Assembly: GCA_018267365.1 (NCBI GenBank)
Contig: JAFDYQ010000008.1
Span: 1 to 64,000 of the forward strand
Length of the DNA: 64,000 nt
Reading direction: 5' to 3'
From: Bacteroidota bacterium
GTDB lineage: Bacteria; Bacteroidota; Bacteroidia; Chitinophagales; LD1
The notes beneath the pieces were generated by a model that saw nothing but the letters and a program-made list of their open reading frames with translations, had not been told where the DNA came from and searched no databases. Positions 18,382 to 27,791 of this stretch are shown here, one piece after another; positions within the stretch are counted from its first letter, which is position 1; every line of letters begins with the position of its first letter. The position numbers and the translations under genes were made by a program.

Positions 18382-19626
18382 ATGCAAAGGAAAAAACTCA
18401 ATATAGGACTCTTCGGCTTCGGCTGTGTAGGCTACGGCCTCTATCAGGTACTCGAGCGCACACCCACACTCAATGCCACCATCAAAACCATTTGCGTCAA
18501 AGACCGTCACAAACAGCGACCTATCCCCTCTGACCGCTTCACTTTTGACAGGGAAGATATACTCGGCGACAGTGACATCAATGTAATAGTAGAGCTGATC
18601 GACAATGCCGACGAAGCATTTGAGATAGTCTCCACCGCTCTCCGCTCTGGTCGCGCCGTAGTCACTGCCAATAAGAAAATGATAGCAGAGCATCTGGCCG
18701 AGCTGATCGATCTCCAGCGCATCCACGGCGTGCCGCTGCTCTATGAGGCCAGCTGCTGCGCCAGCATCCCCATTCTCCGCAATCTGGAGGAATACTATGA
18801 CAATGACCTGCTGGAAAGTGTGGAGGGCATCGTGAATGGCTCTACCAATTATATCCTCACCAAAATGAGCAGCGAAGGACTAAGCTATGACACCGCATTG
18901 AAGCAAGCTCAGGAGAAAGGCTATGCAGAAAGCAATCCGCTCCTCGACACAGGCGGCTTTGATGCCAAATACAAACTACTTATTCTGGCAGCCCACGCCT
19001 TTGGCGGGATATTAAAACCGTCAGATATATTCAACGCAGGCATAGATCGCATTTCTCCACTGGACCAACAGTATGCACGGGAGAAAGGGCTCAAGGTAAA
19101 ACTACTGGCTCGTGCTTTCAAGAAAGAAGATGGAACTGTATCTGCATTTGTCTCGCCGCACTATGTCGCGCCTACAGATCGCCTCTACCAGGTAGATGAC
19201 GTGTACAATGGCGTCACGCTTAAGACAGTCTTCTCCGAGGACCAGTTCTTCTCCGGCAAGGGTGCCGGCGCCTATCCTACAGCCTCTGCCGTGATCAGCG
19301 ACCTATCGGCGCTGACCTACGATTACAAGTATGAATACAAAAAGATAAATCACTACGAACATACCACTTACAGTTACGACACACTACTCAAAGTCTATGC
19401 CAGTAGCCAGAGTGACTATCAGGCTGATGTAGCTGATTACTTTGAGGAGGTATGGGAACAATTTTCCAATGGCCGACAGTGCTATAGCATCGGCACCATC
19501 AGCCTGAGAAACTATGCCCGCCTCTACGCAGAGAAGCCAGTATCCCTGATCGTCATAGACCGGCATATATCCGAGGTAGAAACACTGACCGGCGTAGATA
19601 TCGAGACGCTCGTAGCCACGCCTTGA
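18382..19626 (+). CDS. hom: Homoserine dehydrogenase
   Basis: NAD(P)-dependent reduction of aspartate semialdehyde to homoserine, the branch point to methionine and threonine. 414 aa. The nucleotide-binding site GFGCVGYG is at about 12-19; the catalytic domain carries TANKKMIAEH, EASCCASIPI and NGSTNYIL (the latter is the family signature), with the acidic and Lys residues of KLLILAAHAFGG. The C-terminal part (about 330-414) is longer than the short form but lacks an obvious complete ACT domain. It is a monofunctional enzyme without an aspartokinase part. It follows the transsulfuration gene by 73 bp across a repeat pair, so SAM control probably reaches it. Confidence 0.92.
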   Translation: MQRKKLNIGLFGFGCVGYGLYQVLERTPTLNATIKTICVKDRHKQRPIPSDRFTFDREDILGDSDINVIVELIDNADEAFEIVSTALRSGRAVVTANKKMIAEHLAELIDLQRIHGVPLLYEASCCASIPILRNLEEYYDNDLLESVEGIVNGSTNYILTKMSSEGLSYDTALKQAQEKGYAESNPLLDTGGFDAKYKLLILAAHAFGGILKPSDIFNAGIDRISPLDQQYAREKGLKVKLLARAFKKEDGTVSAFVSPHYVAPTDRLYQVDDVYNGVTLKTVFSEDQFFSGKGAGAYPTASAVISDLSALTYDYKYEYKKINHYEHTTYSYDTLLKVYASSQSDYQADVADYFEEVWEQFSNGRQCYSIGTISLRNYARLYAEKPVSLIVIDRHISEVETLTGVDIETLVATP

Positions 19627-19643
19627 TTTTGTATCTTGCAGCT

Positions 19644-20387
19644 ATGAGCAGATTCACAGGACGCGTAGCCGTCATCACCGGCGGTGCCGCAGGCATAGGC
19701 CGCGCAGCAGTAGAGAAATTTGCCCGCGAGGGCGCGGCTGTAGCCATATGGGATGTCAATGAAGTGCAAGGCAAAGAGCTGGAGTTAATACTATTACATG
19801 AAGGCTTTGCAGCCAAATTCATCAAGGTCAATACTGCAAAGTACGAGGAAGTAGAAGCAGCTACGAAAGCGGTGATAGCGCAGTTTGGCCGGATAGACAT
19901 ACTGGTCAATAACGCCGGCATCACACGCGACGCCAGCCTGCAAAAGATGACCGCCGAAAACTGGCAGCAAGTGCTGGATGTAAACCTGACGGGCGTCTTC
20001 AACTGTACCAAAGCTGTGATACCCGACATGATCTCCCGCGGTAGCGGCGCGATCATCAACACCTCCTCTATAGTAGGCCTCTATGGCAACTATGGCCAGT
20101 CTAACTACGCGGCTACCAAGAGCGGCGTGATAGGCCTGACCAAAACCTGGGCGCGCGAGCTGGGCAAGCACAACATCCGCGTGAACGCCGTAGCCCCCGG
20201 CTTTATAGCCACAGATATGATCAATACCATACCGGAGAAGGTCATCACCTCCATGCAGGAGAAAGTACCACTAAAGCGCCTCGGCACGCCCGAAGATGTA
20301 GCGAATCTCTACGCCTTCCTGGCTAGTGAGGAGGCAGCATTTATATCGGGGGCAGTGATCAGTGTAGATGGGGGATTAACTATCTAA
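19644..20387 (+). CDS. FabG-like short-chain dehydrogenase
   Basis: A 247-aa SDR reductase. TGGAAGIG (about 12-19) binds the dinucleotide, NNAG (about 89-92) is the structural motif, and the catalytic set is Asn (NLTGVF), Ser (NTSSIVG), Tyr and Lys (SNYAATKSG). The end AAFISGAVISVDGGLTI is the normal tetramer-forming tail. Sequence and length fit 3-oxoacyl-ACP reductase or a close acetoacetyl-CoA-type relative. The chosen ATG lies 17 bases after the hom stop and begins SRFTGRVAVITGG; an in-frame TTG seven codons upstream is less likely. Its link with methionine genes may be only positional. Confidence 0.88.
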   Translation: MSRFTGRVAVITGGAAGIGRAAVEKFAREGAAVAIWDVNEVQGKELELILLHEGFAAKFIKVNTAKYEEVEAATKAVIAQFGRIDILVNNAGITRDASLQKMTAENWQQVLDVNLTGVFNCTKAVIPDMISRGSGAIINTSSIVGLYGNYGQSNYAATKSGVIGLTKTWARELGKHNIRVNAVAPGFIATDMINTIPEKVITSMQEKVPLKRLGTPEDVANLYAFLASEEAAFISGAVISVDGGLTI

Positions 20388-20395
20388 ATACGCTC

Positions 20396-20683
20396 CTATT
20401 CTAAAAGAGCACCATGCACTACTGCATATATCCGTATTTCGTCAGAGGCTAGTTTAAATGCGACAACCCATTTACCATGGTAAACAATACAACTATACCC
20501 TCTGAGTGAAAAAGATGAATGCCGACATAATGAATAACTGACATTAGGTTTTGCGTAACCCTACATGTGCTCTATGAATCTACTTATCCAGCGTTCTCCA
20601 GCCCCACCGATGTTAAGATCATCAATTATATCTGCTAAATCATAGAGTTGGATTCTTGCTCGCTTCTCCAGAACAATATTCAT
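20396..20683 (-). pseudogene. RelE/ParE-type toxin broken by an amber codon
   Basis: From the ATG at 20683 the frame reads 40 residues (NIVLEKRARIQLYDLADI...), meets a TAG at 20561-20563, and then continues open for 54 residues to a TAG at 20396-20398. The second part (LRGYSCIVYHGKWVVAFKL and IYAVVHGALLE) has the end strands of a ParE-like toxin. There is no frameshift; a single nonsense change explains the break. The ATG overlaps the antitoxin stop as ATGA, the usual coupling of such operons. Confidence 0.7.
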
Positions 20684-20916
20684 GAAGCCTTCTTGTTCTG
20701 ATTCTTTTTACGGAGATATTCTGTTATCTCTTCTTTAAACTGATCTATAGGTATAAATTCCTCCTCGCGCGGAGTGTCAAGATATTCATCAAGTTCTTCC
20801 TTGGTAGCAGGACGCCCTATACCCAAGACAACATCACGTGGCGTAAGTTTTTTATGAGGCTCTTTAATGATATTTATATCGTAAACTAAAGATAACTACA
20901 AATCGACAGTTATCAT
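20680..20916 (-). pseudogene. Cognate antitoxin with an amber codon near its start
   Basis: From an ATG at 20916 the frame reads MITVDL, a TAG at 20896-20898, then 71 residues to the TGA at 20680-20682. The body has LTPRDVVLGIGRPATKEE and an acidic-to-basic end (EEEFIPIDQFKEE... KKNQNKKAS), fitting a small antitoxin. No other ATG is available in the frame. It begins eight bases after the prfB stop, so it could be co-transcribed with prfB. The start could also be fortuitous if the original start was lost. Confidence 0.6.
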
Positions 20917-20924
20917 AACTGACC

Positions 20925-22016
20925 CTACCCCACCTTCTTGGTAGCGTGCAGCAGATAAGCCTTGATAAAGTCATCCAACTCGCCATCCAGCACCGGCTGT
21001 ACATTGCCCGTCTCATAGCCCGAGCGGGTATCCTTGATTAGTTTGTAGGGGTGCAGCACATAGTTGCGTATCTGTGAGCCCCACTCTATTTTGAGCTTGG
21101 TGCCTTCTATCTTGTCGCGCTCTTCGTTGCGTTTCTCCAGCTCCATCTCATAGAGTTTGGACTTCAGCATTTGGAGGGCGCGGTCACGGTTATCGTGCTG
21201 TGAGCGTGTCACCTGGCAGGTCACTACGATGCCTGTCGGGAGGTGCTTTACACGTACCGCCGTTTCCACCTTGTTTACGTTCTGGCCACCTGCACCGCTG
21301 GAGCGGAAGGTATCCCACTCGAGCTCTGAGGCAGGCACATTGATCTCTATCGTATCATCCACTATAGGGCTGACGAATACGGAAGCAAACGACGTCTGCC
21401 GCTTGCCCTGTGCATTGAATGGCGAGATACGCACCAGACGGTGTACACCATTCTCGCCCTTCAGGTATCCATAGGCAAATTCGCCCTCTATCTCCAGTGA
21501 TACGGAGCGGATACCCGCCACATCATCATCAGTGCGCTCTACCTCCGTGATCTTAAAGCCATGCTTCTCTGCCCACATCACATACATACGCAGCAGGATA
21601 GATGCCCAGTCGCAGCTCTCGGTACCACCGGCACCGGCATTGATCTCTAGGATAGCCCCCATTGAGTCCTCGGGGCGGTCCAGCGTAGATTTAAACTCCA
21701 GGCTGTCTACTGCATCGAGCGCCTTTTGATACTGCGCTTTCAGATCAGCCTCCACAGGTTCGCCCGCCTCGTAGAATTCACGCAGCACTTTGGCGTCCTC
21801 ATATTCGCGCAGCGTAGCCTCATAGTCTGTCAGCCAGAACTTATTAAGCTTTATCTCTTTCATGATGGCCTCGGCCTTCTTGGGGTCAGACCAGAAGTCA
21901 GGGTGCAGCGTCGTATTCTCATCCTGCTGGATCTTGATACGGCGCTCGTCTATATTTAGGAAGCGCGCCAGGTTGTCCAGGCGGCTTTTGATATCTGCTA
22001 TATTCTCGTTAGTCAC
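20925..22016 (-). CDS. prfB: Peptide chain release factor 2
   Basis: Class I release factor that recognises UGA and UAA on the ribosome. 363 aa. The helical N-terminal domain precedes the stop-codon-recognition SPF tripeptide ([10 protein letters not shown], about 195) and the catalytic GGQ loop ([14 protein letters not shown], about 244). Unlike many bacterial prfB genes it is one continuous frame: the usual early UGA with the CTTTGAC slip site is absent at [12 protein letters not shown]. The gene itself ends in TAG. It lies directly upstream of the dead toxin-antitoxin pair on the same strand. Confidence 0.95.
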   Translation of the reverse strand: MTNENIADIKSRLDNLARFLNIDERRIKIQQDENTTLHPDFWSDPKKAEAIMKEIKLNKFWLTDYEATLREYEDAKVLREFYEAGEPVEADLKAQYQKALDAVDSLEFKSTLDRPEDSMGAILEINAGAGGTESCDWASILLRMYVMWAEKHGFKITEVERTDDDVAGIRSVSLEIEGEFAYGYLKGENGVHRLVRISPFNAQGKRQTSFASVFVSPIVDDTIEINVPASELEWDTFRSSGAGGQNVNKVETAVRVKHLPTGIVVTCQVTRSQHDNRDRALQMLKSKLYEMELEKRNEERDKIEGTKLKIEWGSQIRNYVLHPYKLIKDTRSGYETGNVQPVLDGELDDFIKAYLLHATKKVG

Positions 22017-22074
22017 TTGTCGTCAGTTGGGCAGCGAAGATAGAAATTTTGACCATGTGCCTCCTTTTACCGCA

Positions 22075-23187
22075 TCACAGCAGGCTGGCGGCTACACACT
22101 TCTCCAGATTGTCCAGCCCGGTCTTTAGCTCCTCATAGTGTGGATAGCCATAGCCTATGCGCATATAGGTCCTCTCCTGCTCAAACCAATGTCCCGGTCC
22201 TACTACGGTGCCGTACTCATTGTATAGCTTATCGTAAAGTGCTTCTGCATCTACTTTATACTCTGCCTTCACACGTGGGAAGCACACCACACCAGCCTGC
22301 GGCTCTACCCACTCCAGATATGGCTGCGCGGCCATCCAGTCCTTCAGATAGGCAAAGTTCCTGCGGATATGTTCATGATGAGCAGACACTAGTTTTTGCT
22401 TATGCGTGAGCAGGTGCAGGGCTATAGTCTCATCTACTACAGAATTGCACAGTGTGATCTGCTCTCGGGCAGCCAGCAGGTCGTGCAGCAGCTTCTGATC
22501 ACGGGTGATCACCCAGCCGGTACGTATGCCCGGCGCACCGTAGCTCTTTGACACAGACGATACCGATATCACCTTATCAGAAAGCTCGGCTGCATACGGT
22601 TTCAGTTCCGTCTGAAAGTTCAGGTCCCTGTATGTCTCATCTACTAGCAGGTGGCAGCCATGCTGCTCTGCCAGAGCGACCAGCGCACGTATCGTCTCAT
22701 CGCTATATAGCCTTCCGGTGGGATTGTGCGGATTGGTGATGCTGATCAGGCGCGTGTTGGGCTGTATGGCAGCAGCTACGGCAGCCACATCTATCTCATA
22801 GTTATGCTCAAAGCTCAGATCTACGATAGAGATCGTACACTCTATAGCCCGTGGCGTCTCTATATTAGTGCCATAGTTGGGTCTTATCACTACGAGATGA
22901 TCTTTAGAAGAAAGCAGCGTAGTAGAGGTAATAAAGAGCGCCATGGCCGCTCCCGCCGTCACGATCACATCCTCCGGGCTCAGCACCTTGCTATCCTCTA
23001 TGATAGCCTGTCGCAGCTTATACATCCCTTTGTGCTCGCCATAGAAAAGCAATATACCTGACAGGTCTACATGCAGGCTATCCAGTGTGATATCCCTCAC
23101 AGAGCTTTCAGCCAGGTTGTATTGTATGGTCCCGTACCCCTTCTCCTCCGGCGACTCTATCTCTATTGGCATTCGCGTATAGCGCAT
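22075..23187 (-). CDS. Class I/II aminotransferase (fold type I)
   Basis: PLP-dependent aminotransferase of 370 aa. The PLP lysine lies in SVSKSYGAPGIRTGW (about 213); upstream, the NPHNPTGRLY motif holds the Asn that stacks with the cofactor, and DETYRDL the Asp that binds the pyridine nitrogen. The N-terminal part is shorter than in aspartate aminotransferases and starts MRYTRMPIEIESPEE. The carboxylate-binding Arg is probably in MRIGYGYP near the end. Substrate unknown; close relatives are often annotated only as aminotransferase class I/II. It precedes prfB on the same strand, with 58 bp between. Confidence 0.87.
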   Translation of the reverse strand: MRYTRMPIEIESPEEKGYGTIQYNLAESSVRDITLDSLHVDLSGILLFYGEHKGMYKLRQAIIEDSKVLSPEDVIVTAGAAMALFITSTTLLSSKDHLVVIRPNYGTNIETPRAIECTISIVDLSFEHNYEIDVAAVAAAIQPNTRLISITNPHNPTGRLYSDETIRALVALAEQHGCHLLVDETYRDLNFQTELKPYAAELSDKVISVSSVSKSYGAPGIRTGWVITRDQKLLHDLLAAREQITLCNSVVDETIALHLLTHKQKLVSAHHEHIRRNFAYLKDWMAAQPYLEWVEPQAGVVCFPRVKAEYKVDAEALYDKLYNEYGTVVGPGHWFEQERTYMRIGYGYPHYEELKTGLDNLEKCVAASLL

Positions 23188-23227
23188 CGGTATTTAGTAT
23201 TTTCGGTTTATGGTTGGCTGCGGGCTA

Positions 23228-23305
23228 TCTCCTCGATTCCCGCCTCTTGATTCTTCTTCTTGTTTCTTGATTCTGATTCTTGTCTCTTGGTTCTTGACTC
23301 TTGAC
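23228..23305. repeat. Degenerate heptamer tract
   Basis: About ten loosely repeated units of the type CTTGATT or CTTGACT run between two minus-strand genes. The period is mostly seven bases with a few slips. No protein or RNA role is evident. Confidence 0.55.
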
Positions 23306-23313
23306 TCTCACAC

Positions 23314-24315
23314 TCACTTCTTCCCCGCATCCACATCTCTCAGAAATCCTATCACACCCTCCATATACCGCTGCTGGTCATCCCACAGGCTCATGTGGCT
23401 GCCGCTACACATCAGCACTTTAGCACCCGGTATCACGCGGCCCATGCGATTGATCTCTGCAGTATCCATCTCATCATATACCGCTCCTACCACCAGGGTA
23501 GGGCATTTGATATGCGGTATCTTGTCCCAGGCATCCCAGTTTTTAAACCTCCCCGACACCACAAACTCATTATTGCCCTGCATAGTATTATATACCTGGC
23601 TATTGATATGACCGAAAGAGCGCGTGAGCGGCTCCGGCCACTCGGGTTTGATGCGGCAGATATATTTATCATAGAGTACTTTCACCAGCTGCTGGTATTC
23701 TGGGTTGTCGCTTTGATTGGCAGCTTCATACTTTTTCATCTTAGCCACAGCCTCGGCGGGCTCCTGGTCACGCAGCTTATTGATATAGGTCACATAGTCC
23801 GGTATGCTGGCGGTCATGTTTGAAATGATAGCACCTTTGAGGTGATCAGGGTATTTCACCGCATACTCCATAGTGAGCATGCCGCCCCAGCTATGGCCCA
23901 GCAGGTAGAAGGTATCCAGCCCTAGCCCCTTCCTTACGTCCTCTACCTCATCGGTGAACTGCTCCACACTCCACAGGGCCGTATCCGTAGGTCTGTCAGA
24001 GTAGTGCGAGCCCAGCTGATCATAGTAGTAAAACTCTATCCCCGACTGAGGAAAGTAGCTCTCCATACACTCAAAGTACTCATGTGTCAATCCCGGACCG
24101 CCATGCAGCAGCAGCACCTTGATATGGCCGTCACCTACTTTCTTGGTCCATACGCGGTACTTGCCGCCACGTACCGGTATCATCCTCACGCCACCGCTCT
24201 GCACCTCAGAGTAGACGGGTATCGCGGCAGGTACGCCTTTTACTTTCACTGGGTTTTCATGGCATGATGCCAGGCATAGCAGCGCCAGCACGGCCAGTAT
24301 AGAGAGGGGTCTCAT
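23314..24315 (-). CDS. Proline iminopeptidase-like alpha/beta hydrolase lipoprotein
   Basis: A 333-aa serine hydrolase of peptidase family S33. The signal sequence ends in the lipobox LASC with Cys18, so the enzyme is anchored to a membrane facing the periplasm or surface. HGGPG (about 92-96) forms the oxyanion hole, GHSWGG holds the nucleophile Ser (about 143), and the Asp and His are in GAVYDEMD and GSHMSLWD. The cap domain is between about 165 and 265. Family members cleave N-terminal prolines, but other ester or amide substrates are possible, especially for a lipoprotein. An oligo-heptamer repeat lies just downstream. Confidence 0.88.
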   Translation of the reverse strand: MRPLSILAVLALLCLASCHENPVKVKGVPAAIPVYSEVQSGGVRMIPVRGGKYRVWTKKVGDGHIKVLLLHGGPGLTHEYFECMESYFPQSGIEFYYYDQLGSHYSDRPTDTALWSVEQFTDEVEDVRKGLGLDTFYLLGHSWGGMLTMEYAVKYPDHLKGAIISNMTASIPDYVTYINKLRDQEPAEAVAKMKKYEAANQSDNPEYQQLVKVLYDKYICRIKPEWPEPLTRSFGHINSQVYNTMQGNNEFVVSGRFKNWDAWDKIPHIKCPTLVVGAVYDEMDTAEINRMGRVIPGAKVLMCSGSHMSLWDDQQRYMEGVIGFLRDVDAGKK

Positions 24316-24396
24316 GGATGATCTTTTGCTACTAATCTAATGACTATGCCGCAAAACATGTAGAGATCGCTGCCATGAGGATAAAAAATCAGCCTA

Positions 24397-25137
24397 TCAC
24401 CCATTGCGGCGCGTATAGACTGCAAAGGCGTAGATCAGCGCGCACACCAGTATGAGCAGGCCAAACATCTTTAGCACAGATCCGGCATGACTACGCATGA
24501 ATGGCGTAGGGGCCGGTGCTGCCATATGCACGGCACTCGTATCAGTAGCGCTCGCCGTTGCCACGGCAGTTTGGCCGCTGTCCTTAGGAGCCTGGTCAGA
24601 TGCAGGGTACGACTCCGGCATGCTATCCTTATCGAGTGTTATAGATGCAAAGAATTTGTCTCTCGTAGCCGTCATTTTACCATACAGCTCTGTAGGCGCG
24701 GTGAAAGATATGATCACGATCTGGCCATTTACCTTTAGCGCGCGAGAGCAGACTGTAGCAGGCAGCGAGCGGTTGTCTCCTTTCACATACTCTATCTCCA
24801 GAGCTTTGAGGCCGTCTATGGTGATGCTGTTTCGCCGCGTTTCCGCTCCTTTGGCAGCGCGCAATATGCCTTTGGCCATGCCATTATAAAAAGAGGCGAG
24901 AGTCGCGCTGTCATGCACTTGCCCGCTATCTATATACGGCTTGGCCTGAGCCAGCCAGGCACAGGTATCTGTCTGTACGAGATAGTTCTGCTGATCTGCT
25001 ACGCGCGTAGCCCTGGGCACAGTAGGAAAGGTCACTGATACTACACCCGTCACACGTTGCGGCACAGCCTGGGCCCCATGCCCGGTACAGATGCCGGTAG
25101 CGGAGAGCAGTAAGGAGAGTAATGCTATTCTGATCAT
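24397..25137 (-). CDS. Exported protein with C-terminal membrane helix
   Basis: A 246-aa protein not recognised. From the chosen Met (IRIALLSLLLSATG) residues 1-24 form a signal peptide; 21 residues upstream in frame would spoil it. The central domain (about 25-170) is alpha/beta with the motif TRRNSITIDGLKALEIEYVKG and SRALKVNGQIVIISF, reminiscent of PsbP-like or DUF-type secreted domains. A Ser/Thr/Ala/Pro-rich linker (about 180-215) leads to one transmembrane helix (about 222-242) and a basic end (TRRNG). It would thus sit in the inner membrane with its domain in the periplasm. Confidence 0.6.
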   Translation of the reverse strand: MIRIALLSLLLSATGICTGHGAQAVPQRVTGVVSVTFPTVPRATRVADQQNYLVQTDTCAWLAQAKPYIDSGQVHDSATLASFYNGMAKGILRAAKGAETRRNSITIDGLKALEIEYVKGDNRSLPATVCSRALKVNGQIVIISFTAPTELYGKMTATRDKFFASITLDKDSMPESYPASDQAPKDSGQTAVATASATDTSAVHMAAPAPTPFMRSHAGSVLKMFGLLILVCALIYAFAVYTRRNG

Positions 25138-25218
25138 ATGGCTGAGACTAAGATAAGGCAAAGACACCTCGCATCCAACATCCACTGTGCAAAATGACAA
25201 TACCGGGAATTCGTGGGG

Positions 25219-26025
25219 TTAGCTTACAGGTTTGCTACCGGACTTGCTGATAGCTGCTCTTATCTCGCGCAGCTTCTGCTTGGTATGCTCGGGAAAGTCC
25301 CCGTTCAGCATCCAGTTGTAGTAGCTCGGCTCGTCGCGCAGTACATCATCTACAGACCGTCCCTTGTGCTTGCCAAAGTTGAAAGCCGGCTTTCCGTTTT
25401 GATAGATAAATCTGCGGCCGCTATCCAGAAACCGCTCCTCATTGCTGAAATCATGAAGGAAACGCACGTCATTCTTCAGCGTCTCATAGCGCTGCAGCTG
25501 TGCCAGCAGCACCTCCAGTGTGGCCTCGGTATCGGCCGCCGCGCTGTGCGCATTTTGTATTTCTTTATTGCAGTAGTATTTGTAGGCAGCCGTCAGGTCG
25601 CGCTTCTCCATGAGGGTATAGATGCGGTGCACATCTACCAGGCTGCGGCTCTCTATATCCATCCACATACCCGCCCGGATAAATTCCTCCAGCAGCAGGG
25701 GGATATCAAACCTATTACTATTAAAGCCCGCCAGGTCACAGGGGTCCAGCAGGTCAAAGAGTTCCTTGGCCACATCTTTGAAAGTCGGGCTCATCGCCAC
25801 GTCTTCATCATAGATGCCGTGTACCTGAGAGGATTCGATAGGTATAGGTATAGTGGGATTGATACGCATCGTCACCTGCCTGCGGCTCTGGTCCGGATCT
25901 ATGCGTATCACGCTGATCTCTACGATACGGTCTTTGATAAAGTCTACTCCCGTAGTCTCCAGGTCAAATACGGCGAGCGGGCGCTTGAGATTGAGGCTGA
26001 ATGCCTCTCCGGCAAATAAATCCAC
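25219..26025 (-). CDS. DEDDh 3'-5' exonuclease (DnaQ-like)
   Basis: A 268-aa nuclease of the DNA polymerase III epsilon type. The metal ligands are FDLETTG (Exo I), the Asp in FNSNRFDIPLL (Exo II), and His and Asp in HSAAADTEAT (Exo III). After the exonuclease core, a C-terminal segment with FNFGKHKGRSVDDVL and YYNWML resembles the DUF3820-like module often fused to such enzymes. The start is taken as the GTG before DLFAGEAFSLNLKRP, because relatives begin close to that segment; an upstream ATG at 26112 would overlap the protease gene by ten bases and add 29 unrelated residues. A repair or proofreading role is inferred. Confidence 0.85.
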   Translation of the reverse strand: MDLFAGEAFSLNLKRPLAVFDLETTGVDFIKDRIVEISVIRIDPDQSRRQVTMRINPTIPIPIESSQVHGIYDEDVAMSPTFKDVAKELFDLLDPCDLAGFNSNRFDIPLLLEEFIRAGMWMDIESRSLVDVHRIYTLMEKRDLTAAYKYYCNKEIQNAHSAAADTEATLEVLLAQLQRYETLKNDVRFLHDFSNEERFLDSGRRFIYQNGKPAFNFGKHKGRSVDDVLRDEPSYYNWMLNGDFPEHTKQKLREIRAAISKSGSKPVS

Positions 26026-26102
26026 TGTCAGGGTTTTGATGTAATGATAAGGCAAAACAGTGATATGCCCAAAGCTGCTTATACACTGTCTGATCGGAGG
26101 GC

Positions 26103-27791
26103 CTACCTCCATGCATCCAGCACCACTTTGCGGGTCTGCATCCCCCTCAGTGAGCCAAACCGGAAGAAATATACCCCGCCGGCATAGCCGCGCATATCTA
26201 CATGCAGCGTAGTCTGGCCTGTGATATCCAGCACTTGCACTACTCCTCCCAGGGCATCAGTCACGGTGAGGGAGGTCATACCGGCGTTATTCTTTACAGT
26301 GAAAAGGCCCGTAGAAGGATTTGGATACACAGCAGTATTGACCATCGCGTCTACATCTGCTATGCCTGCGATCATACCGCACGGATCATAGGCTCCGTCT
26401 ACAGTAGTGGCATTCGTACCGAGCGGATCCAGCCAGGGCTGTAGCTGCTTATCATTCGTTAGCCCATTGCTGGCCCAGTGATACCGCATCTCGCCATAAA
26501 AGTCACTCTGCGTCGGCGAGGAGCACGATGACCCTCCTCCGGTCAGCGTACCTATCAGGCGGTGGTTGCTATCAAACAATGCTGACCCCGATGACCCCGG
26601 CTCTGTCACCCCATGTCCGTCTGTGGTCGCGGCCCAGGAGAGTTTCCAGTGGGTATTGAGGGTCAGCGTGCCCCAGTGCGAGGAGATGGGCTGTGTAGTG
26701 TAGGTCGATATCTTCTTGATATCGCCATTGGGCTGGTGTATGCCTACCCCGGTCGTGGTAGCTACTCCCCGGCTCCAGCCTGCATAGTATGGGTTGTACG
26801 CAGCAGGTGGTGCGATGTTTGTACGCACCAGTACGAAGTCACTTCCATTATCGCCTCCGTTATCCTGGCTCGCGGCTCTCAGTGTACACCCTGTCAGCAG
26901 GTGCGTGCCCAGCGTGCCCTCAGATGCAGGGTCAGCACAGGTAGGCGACTCATAGTTAAAGTAAAACACCCACTGATTGAGGTCTGCCGCTGTGGCAGAT
27001 GTGTAGTTGTGCGTTTCGTCCTGATAGCAGTGGTCGGCAGAGAGTATATAGGGCTCACAGTCGCTGTTGGTATTGTTTACCAGTGTACCTGTACACCATC
27101 CGTACCCGGTGCTTAGTTTTACGAGCATACGTACCACAGCATTTTTCTCATTGTACCAGCCGCTTCCCTCCGGGCAGACCACGTTTACCTCGCAGGCCGC
27201 AGATTGGCCAAAATCCCTGTTGGCCTTATACCCTGGCACCATCCGGTAGGCATAGCCTACTTCATACAGGTGCAGTTTGCCCTGACCGGCTGCTGCAGTG
27301 GGCTCAAAGTACTCCAATATACATTCATCACCGTGTATCAGACCGGTATTGTAGTGGCCATCTGGAGACTTATTGCTACTCGTGAAAGCCCCTATTATCT
27401 CTGACCGGTCAGGCGTATACACATGCAGCGTAGCGCCCTCGGGCAGATACCATGCATCAAAACAAGGTATCAATGCGAGCGCCCCCGCAGACTGCACATG
27501 GCAGCGCCATACACGGCCATCACCTACATCATACCAGCTCCCTGCGTTGGTCAGCCCTATATCTGCCTGCACAGATCTGGCAAAACGCGGCATATGGCCT
27601 AGCTTGTCATCTGAGCGGTCCAGCGCAGCAGCGGCTGACCCGCTGAGTACGGGCAGCGCCACCACGCCGTCATAAAACATAGAAGCCGGCAGGCTATAGC
27701 TGTGCGGCACTATATCTTCAGATATCTGGGCAGATAGATCGGATAGAAATAGAGAACATAGGATAAGGATGGCGATGCGATTGAAACTCAT
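26103..27791 (-). CDS. T9SS-exported trypsin-like serine endopeptidase
   Basis: A 562-aa secreted protease resembling lysyl endopeptidase-type S1 enzymes. Signal peptide 1-21 (DLSAQ). A propeptide-like region (about 22-200) precedes the protease domain, with catalytic His in LSADHCYQD (about 259), Asp in GSDFVLVRT (about 318) and Ser in EPGSSGSALFD (about 399). Several Cys residues (for example VNVVCPEG, GWCTGTL, DCEPY, PTCADP, SSCSSP) could form the disulfides known in lysyl endopeptidases. The final part is a T9SS sorting domain from VYPNPSTGLF to KVVLDAWR. It precedes the exonuclease gene on the same strand. Confidence 0.9.
   Translation of the reverse strand: MSFNRIAILILCSLFLSDLSAQISEDIVPHSYSLPASMFYDGVVALPVLSGSAAAALDRSDDKLGHMPRFARSVQADIGLTNAGSWYDVGDGRVWRCHVQSAGALALIPCFDAWYLPEGATLHVYTPDRSEIIGAFTSSNKSPDGHYNTGLIHGDECILEYFEPTAAAGQGKLHLYEVGYAYRMVPGYKANRDFGQSAACEVNVVCPEGSGWYNEKNAVVRMLVKLSTGYGWCTGTLVNNTNSDCEPYILSADHCYQDETHNYTSATAADLNQWVFYFNYESPTCADPASEGTLGTHLLTGCTLRAASQDNGGDNGSDFVLVRTNIAPPAAYNPYYAGWSRGVATTTGVGIHQPNGDIKKISTYTTQPISSHWGTLTLNTHWKLSWAATTDGHGVTEPGSSGSALFDSNHRLIGTLTGGGSSCSSPTQSDFYGEMRYHWASNGLTNDKQLQPWLDPLGTNATTVDGAYDPCGMIAGIADVDAMVNTAVYPNPSTGLFTVKNNAGMTSLTVTDALGGVVQVLDITGQTTLHVDMRGYAGGVYFFRFGSLRGMQTRKVVLDAWR

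Noticed and set aside
20396-20916. Read-through or amber suppression keeping the toxin-antitoxin pair alive
   Set aside because: Other genes here, including prfB and pbpC, end with TAG, so TAG is read as stop. Two nonsense mutations are the simpler account.
26026-26112. ATG start of the exonuclease at 26112
   Set aside because: It would overlap the protease gene and add 29 residues not found in relatives, though it cannot be excluded.
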